From: Thalassovita mangrovi
GTDB lineage: Bacteria; Pseudomonadota; Alphaproteobacteria; Rhodobacterales; Rhodobacteraceae
Reading direction: 5' to 3'
NCBI RefSeq assembly: GCF_009857745.1
Contig: NZ_WWEN01000007.1
Location: forward strand, 1 to 64,000
Length of the DNA: 64,000 bases
Below, in pieces: positions 51,985 to 61,012 of the stretch (position 1 is the first letter of the stretch; each line of letters begins with the position of its first letter). Under the pieces are notes generated by a model, which saw nothing but the letters and a program-made list of their open reading frames with translations, did no database searches and was not told where the DNA came from. The position numbers and the translations under genes are program-made.

Positions 51985-52673
51985 TCTTTTCGTCCTTCTT
52001 CGCCGCGCTCGGCCAGATCGGCGACCGCCGGTTCCGCAAGGTGCTGATGCTGGGCGTGGGTCTGACCTTCGCGCTGCTGGTGGCGGTCTTCGCCGCCCTG
52101 CTGTGGATCCTGCAGGTCATGGTCGGCGACACGGCGGTGATCCCGCTGATCGGCGAAGTGACCTGGCTCGACGATCTGCTGAGCTGGTCGAGCTTTTTGG
52201 TGATGATGGTGCTGTCGGTGTTCCTGATGGTGCCTGTGGCCTCGGCGATCACCTCGATGTTCCTCGACGAAGTCGCGCAGGCGGTCGAGGACCGGCATTA
52301 CCCGCAGCTGCCCGAACCGCATCATGTCGGTTTCTTCGAGGCGGTGAAGGATACCGTCAATTTCCTCGGCGTGATCGTGGCCGCCAACATCCTGGCGCTG
52401 CTGCTTTACGCGGTGCTGCCGGTGGGGATCATGATCATCTTCTGGGGGCTGAACGGCTATCTTCTGGGGATGGAATATTTCACCCTCGCCGCGATCCGCC
52501 GGGTCGGGCGGGCCGAGGCGGTGAAGCTGCGCAAGCGCCACCGGGGCACGATCTGGGCCGCGGGGGCGCTGATGGCAGTGCCGCTGTCAGTGCCGCTGGT
52601 GAACCTGCTGATCCCGATCCTGGGCGCCGCGACCTTCACCCATATCTATCACAAGCTCACAGCTCGGGCGTAG
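51969..52673 (+). CDS. EI24/CysZ-family membrane protein
   Basis: This 234-aa protein has about four long hydrophobic regions. It carries the EI24 pattern: VASAITSMFLDEVAQAVEDR, then GFFEAVKDTVNFLGVIV and NGYLLGMEYF. E. coli CysZ imports sulfate; many alphaproteobacterial members have no assigned substrate. It overlaps the nitroreductase gene at its start and the convergent DUF1467 gene by 17 nt at its end. Confidence 0.82.
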   Translation: MAIGIIFSSFFAALGQIGDRRFRKVLMLGVGLTFALLVAVFAALLWILQVMVGDTAVIPLIGEVTWLDDLLSWSSFLVMMVLSVFLMVPVASAITSMFLDEVAQAVEDRHYPQLPEPHHVGFFEAVKDTVNFLGVIVAANILALLLYAVLPVGIMIIFWGLNGYLLGMEYFTLAAIRRVGRAEAVKLRKRHRGTIWAAGALMAVPLSVPLVNLLIPILGAATFTHIYHKLTARA

Positions 52674-52935
52674 ACATCCGGTGGAACCAGTCGATATCGC
52701 GCACGGTGATCAGCCCGCTGAGGATGATCCCCGCGATGACGCACCACAGCACGATGGCGATGGCCGTGGTGATCAGCGCCTTTTTCTTCAGGTTATGTTC
52801 ATGCGGCGCGCCGGCCTGGGTGCCGGGCACGATTTCGCCCACGTCGCCCTGAGTTTTCAGGCGAATGGGCAGCACGATGAAAAAGGTCATGAACCAGATC
52901 ACCGCGAACAGGACGATTGCAGAAGTCGGACCCAT
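52657..52935 (-). CDS. DUF1467-family membrane protein
   Basis: This 92-aa protein has two membrane helices (AIVLFAVIWFMTFFIVLPI, and AIAIVLWCVIAGIILSGLI) separated by a polar loop with VPGTQAGAPHEHNLKKK. It overlaps the mce stop by one base (TGATG). This gene pair is typical of alphaproteobacteria, but the function is unknown. Confidence 0.85.
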   Translation of the reverse strand: MGPTSAIVLFAVIWFMTFFIVLPIRLKTQGDVGEIVPGTQAGAPHEHNLKKKALITTAIAIVLWCVIAGIILSGLITVRDIDWFHRMSTPEL

Positions 52936-53339
52936 CAGACCTGCTCCAGCTCGACCAGGCAGCCGTTGAAATCCTTCGGGTGCAGGAACAGCACCGGCTT
53001 GCCATGGGCGCCGATCTTGGGTTCGCCGGTGCCCAGAACGCGGGCGCCGGTTTCCTTCAGGTGATCGCGCGCGGCGATGATGTCGTCGACCTCGTAGCAG
53101 ACGTGGTGGATGCCGCCCGACGGGTTCTTTTCCAGGAACCCCTTGATCGGGCTGTCGTCGCCCAGCGGGTAGAGAAGTTCGATCTTGGTGTTGGGCAGTT
53201 CGATGAACACCACGGTGACGCCGTGATCGGGTTCGTCCTGCGGTTCCCCGACCTTGGCGCCAAGCGCGGTGCGGTATTGTTCCGACGCCGCTTCCAGGTC
53301 CGGAACGGCGATGGCGACATGGTTCAGGCGGCCAATCAT
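52935..53339 (-). CDS. mce: Methylmalonyl-CoA epimerase
   Basis: This 134-aa vicinal-oxygen-chelate protein has the first metal His in LNHVAIAVPDLEAA, the second metal region GGIHHVCYEVDDI, and the C-terminal HPKDFNGCLVELEQV with the Glu ligand. It interconverts (2R)- and (2S)-methylmalonyl-CoA for propionyl-CoA use and the ethylmalonyl-CoA pathway. MeaB at 32 kb serves the same pathway. Confidence 0.95.
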   Translation of the reverse strand: MIGRLNHVAIAVPDLEAASEQYRTALGAKVGEPQDEPDHGVTVVFIELPNTKIELLYPLGDDSPIKGFLEKNPSGGIHHVCYEVDDIIAARDHLKETGARVLGTGEPKIGAHGKPVLFLHPKDFNGCLVELEQV

Positions 53340-53372
53340 TTCGGGGTCTCCTCTCGGTCAATGCTTGCAGCC

Positions 53373-53401
53373 CTTATGCGGGCTGCCGCGCCACGACGCA
53401 A
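53373..53401 (-). promoter_or_regulatory. Candidate mce promoter
   Basis: On the minus strand, TTGCGT (53401-53396) and CATAAG (53378-53373) are 17 nt apart, about 27 nt of leader before the ATG. A 7-bp hairpin (53367-53373 with 53380-53386) overlaps the -10 box and could affect its use. Confidence 0.45.
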
Positions 53402-53494
53402 GCGTCAGGCGGCCGCAGAGGGACCCGCCCGTTAACGCAGCCTTAGCCGACGCAGCGTCATTCTGATCCGCCTTTCCGCATGGAGGACAGCAGA

Positions 53495-54223
53495 ATGGAC
53501 GACCGCGATTTTTTCCAATCGGCCAGCTTTCCCAACCCGGCGCGGCCCTTGCTGGGCCTGACGCTTCTGGCGGTCGAGGACAGCCGCTACGCCAGCGACG
53601 CCTTGCGGCTGATGGCGCTGCGCAGCGGCGCGCGTCTGCGCCAGGTGGGCACCCTGGCCGAGGCGGATCGGCATCTGGGCCTCTACCGCCCCTCGGTCAT
53701 CATCGTCGATCTGGGCCTGCCCGACGGCGACGGCACCCGGCTGATCGCGCGGCTGCACCGGGCCAGCCCGCGCATCGGCATCATCCTGGGCACCAGCGGG
53801 GATGAGGATGCGGGCGATGCGGTGATCAAGGCCGGGGCCGACGGGTTCCTGCCGAAACCGGTGGCGAGCCTGGCGAATTTCCAGGAACTGATCCTGTCGC
53901 AGCTGCCCGAGGCCTGCCGCCCGATGGGCCCGCGCATCGTCAACGATGACGTGATCCGCCCCGGCGCTCAAAGCTATCGCGAAGACCTGATCCATGTGGC
54001 CGAACTGCTGAACGGCGCACCCGAGGGCAAGGTGCTGGATTACATCGCCCAGTTCCTCACCGGCATCGCCCGCAGCGCCGGTGATCTGGCGCTGCAATCG
54101 GCGGGCGAGGCGCTGACCATCGCGCGGATGCAGCACCGCGCCTGCCGCGGCCCGGCGGCAAGGATCGCGGCGCTGGTGCAGGACCGGCTGAACGCCGCGC
54201 CGGGATCAGAGCGCCGGGTCTGA
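53495..54223 (+). CDS. Response regulator with a C-terminal domain of unknown function
   Basis: This 242-aa protein has a receiver domain at about residues 20-140: LTLLAVEDSRYASDALRL, the phosphoacceptor Asp in VIIVDLGLPDGDG, a Thr/Ser switch in LGTSGDED, and the Lys in FLPKPV. The last 100 residues are mainly helical and resemble neither a DNA-binding nor a GGDEF/EAL domain; they could be a degenerate phosphotransfer-like bundle. No sensor kinase is nearby. The start at 53495 has GGAGG 8 nt upstream. The 3' end overlaps the convergent GNAT gene by 18 nt. Confidence 0.82.
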   Translation: MDDRDFFQSASFPNPARPLLGLTLLAVEDSRYASDALRLMALRSGARLRQVGTLAEADRHLGLYRPSVIIVDLGLPDGDGTRLIARLHRASPRIGIILGTSGDEDAGDAVIKAGADGFLPKPVASLANFQELILSQLPEACRPMGPRIVNDDVIRPGAQSYREDLIHVAELLNGAPEGKVLDYIAQFLTGIARSAGDLALQSAGEALTIARMQHRACRGPAARIAALVQDRLNAAPGSERRV

Positions 54224-54919
54224 CGCGACCCGGACCAGCGCGGTCAGGTCGCTCAGGCTTTCCACCTGCCGCCCGCCCGCGTCGAAATTGCCCGGCGACA
54301 GCCAGACGCGGAACGCCTCGGCCAGCGCGGGCCAGTCCTTGTCGGTGGCGGCGAACCAGGCGGTGTCGCGGTTGCGGCCCTTGACGATCATGTGCTGGCG
54401 GAACACGCCCTCGTAACTCAGCCCCAACCGCTGTGCGGCGCGGCGCGATCCCATGTTGTTGGCATCGCATTTCCATTCGAACCGGCGATAGCCGTTTTCG
54501 AACGCCCATTGCATCATCAGGAAAAACGCCTCGGTCGCGGCGCGGGTTTTCTGCAGCGACGGCGACAGGTTGATATGGCCCAGCTCGATCACCCCCATCG
54601 CCGGAACAATCCGCAAGAAGCTGGCGACGCCGCCGAACGCCCCCGCCTCGACATCCTTGATGGCATAGAACAGCGGATCGTCGCCCGCCTCCATCTCGCG
54701 CACCCAGCGGTGATAGGCCGCCGCGGAATGGAACGGGCCGTAGCCCATGTAATCCCACACCGCGTCATGGCCCTCGAAGGCGCCGAACAAAAGCGCCGCG
54801 TGGCGTTCCGCCGACAGCCGTTCCAGCCGGGCATAGCGCCCTTCCAGCACCGCCCCCGACGGCGCCGGGCAGGGTTTCCAATCCGGGACCGGGTCGCCCA
54901 GTCTGCGCTGTTCGGTCAT
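54206..54919 (-). CDS. GNAT-family N-acetyltransferase (RimJ/RimL type)
   Basis: This 237-aa acetyltransferase_3-type protein has the strand ELGHINLSPSLQKTRAATEA (acetyl-CoA region) and the classic helix NMGSRRAAQRLGLSYEGVFR. The reading is that of the RimJ/RimL ribosomal-protein acetyltransferase relatives, but the substrate is not known. It ends inside the convergent response-regulator gene. Confidence 0.88.
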   Translation of the reverse strand: MTEQRRLGDPVPDWKPCPAPSGAVLEGRYARLERLSAERHAALLFGAFEGHDAVWDYMGYGPFHSAAAYHRWVREMEAGDDPLFYAIKDVEAGAFGGVASFLRIVPAMGVIELGHINLSPSLQKTRAATEAFFLMMQWAFENGYRRFEWKCDANNMGSRRAAQRLGLSYEGVFRQHMIVKGRNRDTAWFAATDKDWPALAEAFRVWLSPGNFDAGGRQVESLSDLTALVRVASDPAL

Positions 54920-54997
54920 GTCGCGTTCCTCTTTCCAATCGGGCCGACGCTAACGCGGGACCCGGGCGAAAGAAAAGGGGGAATGGCGGACCGGGCC

Positions 54998-56248
54998 TTA
55001 TCGCAGCAGCTTAGGATCGGTACCGAGGTCGAGCCCCGGGAACACCGCCTGTTTCACCACCGCCCGGTCCAGCCCGAACAGACCGCGCATCGCCCAGCCA
55101 GCATAGGCGCGCACGTCGCCGGTCGGCATCAGGTCGCGGCGCTCATACAGATCGGCCTCGGACAACCCCGGCCAGGCGCCGTAGACCCGCCCGCCACGCA
55201 CCGCGCCGCCCGCCATCAGCATCGCGCCGCCGGTGCCGTGATCGGTGCCCTTGGTGCCGTTTTCCTTTGCCGTCCGGCCGAATTCGGTCATCGCCAGAAC
55301 GGCGGTCTTCTTCCAATGCGGTCCCAGTTCCGCCTTCAGCGTCAGGATCGCGGTCGAGAGCTGCTGCAGCGCCCGCGACAGGGCGCGTTCCTGCCCGTCA
55401 TGGGTATCCCAGCCGCCGATGGAAAAGGACGCGATACGGGTATCGGCCCGCAGCCGCTTGGCAGTGAATTCCGCGATCAGCTCGATCCCCTTCGCCTGTC
55501 CCTTCGGCGCGGCAGCCATCCCGGCCATGCCCTGCATGTCGCCCGCCATCATCTCCGAAGCCATCATCGCCTGCTGTTCCATCGCCTGCATCGACCCCGA
55601 CAGCATCTGCGCCTCGGCGAAGGCATCGCGGAAAAGCGGGTCGTCATGCATCACCAATTCGGCCAGCCGCGCGCCCTGCGGGCTGAGCTTCAGCGCCACG
55701 TCGGGCGACCAGTTCGCCACCGGTGCCGCGCCCGACAGCAGCAGCATGTTGTCATGCCCGATCGCATAGGCGGTTTCGGCCGACATCCCCGGCTGGGTCT
55801 GCAACAGCCGGTTCAGCCAGCCGTCGCGCCCCGCGGCGGGGCCCAGATTGGCGGTGCCCGCCTCCAGCAGGTCCTGCCCGTCGAAATGGCTGCGCTTGTC
55901 GCGATAGGGGGTGGATACCGCATGGGCAAAGCCCAGGTCATTCGCCTGCCACAGCGGGTAAAGCGGCGCCAGCGCCGGGTGCAGGGCGAAGAACCCGTCC
56001 AGGTCCAGCGCGCCATTTTGCGGGCCTGCCGACAGGGTGCGCCGCCACCCGGCCAGCGCCGGATCGCCATAGGGCTGCACCACGTCCAGCCCGTCCATCG
56101 CGCCGCGCAGGATGATCACCACCAGCCGGTTATCCCAGGGCGCCGAGGCCAGGCTGACCGGGGTCAGCAGAGGGCTGGCCGCCGCTGAGCAGCCCAGAAT
56201 GGCCGTGCGGGTCAGGAAGGCGCGGCGGGAAAGCGTGCTGTCACTCAT
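54998..56248 (-). CDS. DUF1501 family exported protein
   Basis: This 416-aa protein has a twin-arginine signal (LSRRAFLTRTAILGCSAAA). The mature part has the DUF1501 blocks VVIILRGAMDGLDVVQPYGD, SIGGWDTHDGQE, TEFGRTAKENGTKGTDHGTG and GRVYGAWPG. The fold is related to sulfatase/alkaline-phosphatase enzymes, and the Asp and His residues look suited to metal binding. Residues 215-244 contain ten Met (around AQMLSGSMQAMEQQAMMASE), an insertion of unknown role. It follows the DUF1800 gene by 10 nt; the two families are found paired in many bacteria. Function unknown. Confidence 0.88.
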   Translation of the reverse strand: MSDSTLSRRAFLTRTAILGCSAAASPLLTPVSLASAPWDNRLVVIILRGAMDGLDVVQPYGDPALAGWRRTLSAGPQNGALDLDGFFALHPALAPLYPLWQANDLGFAHAVSTPYRDKRSHFDGQDLLEAGTANLGPAAGRDGWLNRLLQTQPGMSAETAYAIGHDNMLLLSGAAPVANWSPDVALKLSPQGARLAELVMHDDPLFRDAFAEAQMLSGSMQAMEQQAMMASEMMAGDMQGMAGMAAAPKGQAKGIELIAEFTAKRLRADTRIASFSIGGWDTHDGQERALSRALQQLSTAILTLKAELGPHWKKTAVLAMTEFGRTAKENGTKGTDHGTGGAMLMAGGAVRGGRVYGAWPGLSEADLYERRDLMPTGDVRAYAGWAMRGLFGLDRAVVKQAVFPGLDLGTDPKLLR

Positions 56249-56258
56249 CTGTCGGCCC

Positions 56259-57659
56259 TCATTTGCGCTGGAAAGCGGGGGAGGCCAGGATCAGGGCGAT
56301 CCCCTCGCGCTTGTTCTCGGACGCCTTGGCGGCGAAGCGGACGGGTTCGGGCGCGTCGCGGCCCAGGGCGTCGGTGACGAAGACGCGCGGATCGGGCAGC
56401 GGATCGCACATCCGGGCCGGCGCCGACAGCGCCCACTCCATCCGCGCGGTCAATCCCTGCGGCGTCATCCAGGCCGCGTCGTCCTCGGCCCAGCCATCGG
56501 GACCCAGCGGGTCCTGCCAGGGCTGGCCCATCAGCCGCAGCGGCTGCAGGAACAGCCGCTGCACCAGCTTTTCATGCTCGCGCCCGTCCTCGATCCCGGT
56601 GAAGAGTTGCGGATCGACCGCCAAGGCCCGCATCGCCGAGGCGACGAATTCGTCGGGCAGCTTGATGTTCGACAGCTCCGGCACCCAGGCCGCCGGGTGG
56701 GACAGCAGCGCCTCGTAAACCTGCGCCAGGTCGCCGCCGGTATCGCGATAGCGCTCGGTCAGAACCCGCACCAGATCGGGATCGGGCGTGTCGGAGGTGA
56801 AATGCACCGCCAGCTTACGCGCGATATGCCCCGCCGTGGCCGGATGCGCCGCCAGGTCTTCCAGCACCGCGCGGATATCGCCCAGCCCGGGCTGCCCGCC
56901 GCCATAGCGTTTGCCCAGCACTGTTTCGGCCCCCGGTTCGGCGAAATCCTTGCGGAACTTGGTACCCTGATTGGCGTCAAAGGTCAGCCCGGTCAGCAAT
57001 TCCGCCAGCTGCCGCACATCCTCTTGCGAATAGGCTGCGCCGACGCCCAGCGTGTGCAGTTCCAGCAATTCCCGCGCGAGGTTTTCGTTCAGCCCGGCTT
57101 TGGCACCGCGCTTTTCCGCCTTGGGGCTGCCCGGCCCCATGGAATTTTCCTGATCAAGGTAATGCAGCATCAACGGGCTGGTGGTCACGGCATAAAGCAG
57201 ATCGGCGAACCGCCCCGACAGGTGCGGCCGGATCGCGGCTTCGATATAGGGCGAGGTGCCGCGTTTCAGCAGCCCCGCCTTGCCCTGCGCGGTGAAGTGA
57301 TCGGCCCAGAACGCGGCCAGCCGTTCGCGGAACCCGTCCCCGGTCCAGGCCCGGCGGATCAGCGACAGGGCCAGCCAGCGGCGGTGTTCCTCACGCGCGG
57401 CCTTCTTGACCAGTTGAATGTCCTTCTTCAGCGCCTTGGCCGCATCGGTGCCCCGCACCTGCCGCATGTCCTTGCGCAGGGTGATGGCTTCCAGCATCCG
57501 GGCGCGAAAGACCGGGAAGGGTTCGATCGGGAAACGTGCGGCGACCTCATCCGGCCCCTGCAGCCGCGCCAGCATGTCGGCGACGGAGACCGGCGCCGCA
57601 ACGCGGGGCGACAGGCCGTAGCCGAAGCGTTTTTCCGCCAAGATGGGATCGAAACTCAC
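56259..57659 (-). CDS. DUF1800 family protein
   Basis: This 466-aa helical protein has the DUF1800 signatures EKRFGYGLSPR, FWADHFTAQGK, NENLARELLELHTLGVGAAY and EDVRQLAELLTG. There is no signal peptide in this reading, although the DUF1501 partner is exported through Tat. The pair is conserved, so they probably act together. Function unknown. It is divergent from the restriction-modification genes, with 175 nt between start codons. Confidence 0.88.
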   Translation of the reverse strand: MSFDPILAEKRFGYGLSPRVAAPVSVADMLARLQGPDEVAARFPIEPFPVFRARMLEAITLRKDMRQVRGTDAAKALKKDIQLVKKAAREEHRRWLALSLIRRAWTGDGFRERLAAFWADHFTAQGKAGLLKRGTSPYIEAAIRPHLSGRFADLLYAVTTSPLMLHYLDQENSMGPGSPKAEKRGAKAGLNENLARELLELHTLGVGAAYSQEDVRQLAELLTGLTFDANQGTKFRKDFAEPGAETVLGKRYGGGQPGLGDIRAVLEDLAAHPATAGHIARKLAVHFTSDTPDPDLVRVLTERYRDTGGDLAQVYEALLSHPAAWVPELSNIKLPDEFVASAMRALAVDPQLFTGIEDGREHEKLVQRLFLQPLRLMGQPWQDPLGPDGWAEDDAAWMTPQGLTARMEWALSAPARMCDPLPDPRVFVTDALGRDAPEPVRFAAKASENKREGIALILASPAFQRK

Positions 57660-57798
57660 CGGGCAATCCTTTTAACAACGTTGAATACGAACGTAGAGCA
57701 CTGCCCCGAGTTTGGAAGCCTAACTTTTAGGCCAAGCCTTCCATCAGCAGCGTGCTGCCGGACACATGACCATAAGATGGTCTTCAGCAGATTTTTTC

Positions 57799-57828
57799 TT
57801 GAATTAACTCTTGCGAAAGAGATATGTT
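57799..57828 (+). promoter_or_regulatory. Candidate promoter of the methyltransferase gene (leaderless)
   Basis: TTGAAT (57799-57804) and TATGTT (57823-57828) are 18 nt apart. The -10 ends 6 nt before the ATG at 57835. The whole 57660-57834 gap is AT-rich compared with the rest of the window. Confidence 0.45.
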
Positions 57829-57834
57829 CTTAAA

Positions 57835-58512
57835 ATGTTCCAGATGACAGCAAGTGCAAATCAAGACAATATGTTGGACATGACCCAGCCTGCCTCACAA
57901 GATTTACTCAAATTCCTCAATGGTGACAAATTCGGCTGCGTGATGGCGGACCCACCGTGGCGCTTCACCAATCGAACTGGGAAAGTCGCTCCTGAGCATA
58001 AGCGGCTTGCAAGATATCCGACCATGACCCTCGAAGACATCTGCGCGCTTCCGGTGGCTGAGCACCTGGAAGACACGGCACATTGCTACCTGTGGGTGCC
58101 CAATGCGCTGTTGCCAGAAGGGCTGCAGGTTCTTTCGGCTTGGGGCTTCGAATACAAGTCGAACATCATCTGGCACAAGATCCGCAAGGATGGCGGATCA
58201 GATGGTCGTGGCGTTGGGTTCTATTTCCGCAATGTGACCGAAATCCTTCTGTTCGGCACACGCGGAAAGAGTGCACGGACGCTGGCGCCAGGCCGCCGGC
58301 AGGTCAACATGATGCAGACCCGGAAGCGAGAACATTCGAGAAAGCCGGACGAACAGTACGAACTGATTGAAAGCTGTTCTTGGGGACCGTTCCTAGAACT
58401 CTTTGGCCGAGGCGTCCGAGATGGGTGGACCGTCTGGGGCAATCAAGCCGATGCTGATTATAAGCCCGGCTGGAAAACATACAGCTACAATTCATCTGTC
58501 GCAGCGGAGTAA
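57835..58512 (+). CDS. MT-A70-family adenine methyltransferase (modification enzyme)
   Basis: This 225-aa protein has the catalytic DPPW motif (CVMADPPWRF, D39-W42) and the MT-A70 blocks HCYLWVPNALLPEGLQVL, YKSNIIWHKIRK and TEILLFGTRGK, ending ELFGRGVRDGWTVWGNQ. It should make N6-methyladenine in DNA. The adjacent endonuclease suggests it protects that enzyme's recognition site. Base composition is clearly lower in GC than neighbours, a sign of transfer. Start codon choice is uncertain: ATG 57835 fits the promoter; ATG 57844 and TTG 57811 are alternatives. No controller (C) protein gene was found. Confidence 0.85.
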   Translation: MFQMTASANQDNMLDMTQPASQDLLKFLNGDKFGCVMADPPWRFTNRTGKVAPEHKRLARYPTMTLEDICALPVAEHLEDTAHCYLWVPNALLPEGLQVLSAWGFEYKSNIIWHKIRKDGGSDGRGVGFYFRNVTEILLFGTRGKSARTLAPGRRQVNMMQTRKREHSRKPDEQYELIESCSWGPFLELFGRGVRDGWTVWGNQADADYKPGWKTYSYNSSVAAE

Positions 58513-58517
58513 AACGA

Positions 58518-59231
58518 TTGGCACGCAGCATTGCGGATGCTGTCTTTGATAGACAAGAAGACGCCGAAGCCCCTTTCGACCAAGACATTCTCTCTAGATA
58601 TTCCATTAAAAGCTACCGCAGCGCGACCGCCGTTCTGCAACAGCGCGCCCCAGAAGAACTGCAGGCGATCATTTCCGTTTTGAAGGATTTCCACATCACC
58701 GAAACGGAGATTCGATCACCCGGCGGCAATCGCATGTCCGCGACTGAAAGATTTGGCCGCCTAGCCGCCCAGGCCGGTTTTTACGAAGAGGTGCGGATTG
58801 AAGCCGACCTCCTGGTCAAACTGAAGGCTGGCAAAGGGGAAAACGCGCCTGAGATCGACAGGATCCTTCGCGAAGACTACATACATAACCACTTGGTCGA
58901 TTTCTGGCTCGGGCGAGTTGCCTTTGACTATGAGTGGAACAGCAAAGATCAAACCTATGACCGCGATCTCTACGCCTTCAGAAGCTTCTTTGAAGCAGGG
59001 GTGATCGACGTTGGCGTGATCGTAACCCGCGAACTGTCGAACGAGTACTTCCACAGCTTGGGATTTTGTCTCGACAAAGATGGCAACGAAACTGACAAAA
59101 CAGTCGCAGCCAAATTCGGGGCAAGCACAACCGGCACACACAAATTGATCAGCAGGATCGGAGCAGGCCGCAGTGGCGGCTGCCCCGTTCTTGCCATAGG
59201 AATCTTACCCGGGAATATTCTTCCCGAATAA
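58518..59231 (+). CDS. BglII/BstYI-family type II restriction endonuclease (candidate)
   Basis: This 237-aa protein starts at TTG (58518), supported by GGAG 9 nt upstream; no ATG occurs until residue 73. An N-terminal helical part leads to a PD-(D/E)xK-like core with VDFWLGRVAFDYEWNSKDQT (D128, E139, N141) and a following strand GVIDVGVIVTRE. This resembles the Asp...Glu-x-Gln active site of BglII relatives, which cut RGATCY-type sites; the actual site is not predictable. It follows the methyltransferase by 5 nt. A 6-bp hairpin (59210-59226) near its stop may be a terminator. Composition is low-GC like its partner. Confidence 0.72.
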   Translation: MARSIADAVFDRQEDAEAPFDQDILSRYSIKSYRSATAVLQQRAPEELQAIISVLKDFHITETEIRSPGGNRMSATERFGRLAAQAGFYEEVRIEADLLVKLKAGKGENAPEIDRILREDYIHNHLVDFWLGRVAFDYEWNSKDQTYDRDLYAFRSFFEAGVIDVGVIVTRELSNEYFHSLGFCLDKDGNETDKTVAAKFGASTTGTHKLISRIGAGRSGGCPVLAIGILPGNILPE

Positions 59232-59236
59232 TCCGA

Positions 59237-61012
59237 TCACTCCTGCGGGATCACCCGCAGGCCCAGTTCCATCAGCTGGTCCGAGGTCGGATCGCTGGGC
59301 GCGTTCATCATCAGGTCCTCGGCGCGCTGGTTCATCGGGAACATCACCACTTCGCGGATGTTCGCCTCATCGGCCAGCAGCATCACGATGCGGTCGACAC
59401 CGGCGGCGCAACCACCGTGCGGCGGGGCGCCGTATTGGAACGCGTTGACCATGCCGCCGAAGCGCTTCATCACCTCGTCCTTACCGTAACCAGCCAGTTC
59501 GAACGCCTTGAACATGATTTCCGGCTTGTGGTTCCGGATCGCGCCCGACACCAGCTCGTAACCATTACAAGCCAGGTCGTACTGATAGCCCTTCACGTGC
59601 AGCGGATCGCCCAGCAGCGCGTCCAGACCGCCCTGCGGCATCGAGAACGGGTTGTGGTCGAAATCCAGCCCGCCGTTTTCTTCGTCCAGCTGGAAGATCG
59701 GGAAATCGACAATCCATGCGAAGGCGAAACGATCCTTGTCGAGCAGGCCCAGTTCCTCGCCGATCACATTGCGGGCGCGGCCCGCGACGGCTTCGAACGC
59801 TTTGGGCTTGCCGCCCAGGAAGAAGGCCGCGTCGCCGACGCCCAGGCCCAGCTGCTGGCGGATCGCCTCGGTGCGTTCCGGGCCGATGTTTTTCGCCAGC
59901 GGACCGGCGGCTTCCATGCCCTCGCCCTGATCGCGCCAGAAGATGTAGCCCATCCCCGGCAGACCTTCCTGCTGAGCGAACTTGTTCATCCGGTCGCAGA
60001 ACTTGCGGCTGCCGCCAGTAGGCGCCGGGATGGCGCGGATTTCGGTGCCTTCCTGTTCCAGCAGCTTGGCGAAGATCGCAAAGCCCGAACCCGCGAAATG
60101 TTCGCTGACGACCTGCATCTTGATCGGGTTGCGCAGGTCGGGCTTGTCGGTGCCGTACCACAGCGCGGCGTCGGCATGGGAAATCTGCGGCCAGTCGGTA
60201 TCGACCTTGCGGCCGCCGCCGAATTCCTCGAACACGCCCTGCAGCACCGGCTGGATCGTGTCGAACACGTCCTGCTGGGTGACAAACGACATTTCCATGT
60301 CGAGCTGATAGAAATCGGTGGGCGAACGGTCGGCGCGCGGATCTTCGTCGCGGAAGCACGGCGCGATCTGGAAATACTTATCGAAGCCCGCGACCATCAT
60401 CAGCTGCTTGAACTGCTGCGGCGCCTGCGGCAGCGCGTAGAACTTGCCCGGGTGCAGACGCGACGGCACCAGGAAGTCGCGCGCGCCTTCGGGCGACGAC
60501 GCGGTGATGATCGGGGTCTGGTATTCGCGGAACCCCTGATCCCACATCCGCTTGCGCATCGACATCACGACGTCCGAGCGCAGCTTCATGTTGTCCTGCA
60601 TCGCTTCGCGGCGCAGGTCGAGGAAGCGGTATTTCAGGCGGGTTTCTTCCGGGTATTCCTGATCGCCGAACACCATCAGCGGCAATTCACCGGCCGCGCC
60701 CAGCACTTCCAGGTCGCGGACATAGACTTCGATCTCGCCGGTGGGCAGCTTGGGGTTGATCAGGCTTTCGTCACGCGCCTTCACCACGCCGTCGATGCGG
60801 ATACACCATTCGGAGCGGACCTTCTCCATCTCGGCGAAAACCGGGCTGTCGGGATCGCACAGAACCTGGGTCACGCCGTAATGGTCGCGCAAATCGATGA
60901 ACAACACGCCGCCGTGGTCACGGACCCGATGGACCCAGCCCGACAGGCGGACGGTTTCGCCCACGTTGGTTTTTTTCAGTTCGGCGCAGGTATGGCTGCG
61001 GAAAGCGTGCAT
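59237..61012 (-). CDS. aspS: Aspartyl-tRNA synthetase (bacterial type)
   Basis: This 591-aa class IIb enzyme has an N-terminal OB-fold anticodon domain, motif 2 ([19 protein letters not shown]), the GAD insertion domain, and motif 3 near the C-terminus ([14 protein letters not shown]). Alphaproteobacteria usually lack AsnRS and use a non-discriminating AspRS with GatCAB, which would apply here if no asnS exists. It ends 5 nt from the endonuclease gene and is divergent from carB. Confidence 0.96.
   Translation of the reverse strand: MHAFRSHTCAELKKTNVGETVRLSGWVHRVRDHGGVLFIDLRDHYGVTQVLCDPDSPVFAEMEKVRSEWCIRIDGVVKARDESLINPKLPTGEIEVYVRDLEVLGAAGELPLMVFGDQEYPEETRLKYRFLDLRREAMQDNMKLRSDVVMSMRKRMWDQGFREYQTPIITASSPEGARDFLVPSRLHPGKFYALPQAPQQFKQLMMVAGFDKYFQIAPCFRDEDPRADRSPTDFYQLDMEMSFVTQQDVFDTIQPVLQGVFEEFGGGRKVDTDWPQISHADAALWYGTDKPDLRNPIKMQVVSEHFAGSGFAIFAKLLEQEGTEIRAIPAPTGGSRKFCDRMNKFAQQEGLPGMGYIFWRDQGEGMEAAGPLAKNIGPERTEAIRQQLGLGVGDAAFFLGGKPKAFEAVAGRARNVIGEELGLLDKDRFAFAWIVDFPIFQLDEENGGLDFDHNPFSMPQGGLDALLGDPLHVKGYQYDLACNGYELVSGAIRNHKPEIMFKAFELAGYGKDEVMKRFGGMVNAFQYGAPPHGGCAAGVDRIVMLLADEANIREVVMFPMNQRAEDLMMNAPSDPTSDQLMELGLRVIPQE

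Noticed and set aside
54392-56188. A 598-codon plus-strand frame across the GNAT and DUF1501 genes
   Set aside because: It crosses two clear minus-strand genes and gives an Arg/His/Pro-rich translation without any motif.
57660-57834. A controller (C) protein gene before the restriction-modification pair
   Set aside because: No helix-turn-helix frame of suitable length exists on either strand in this gap.
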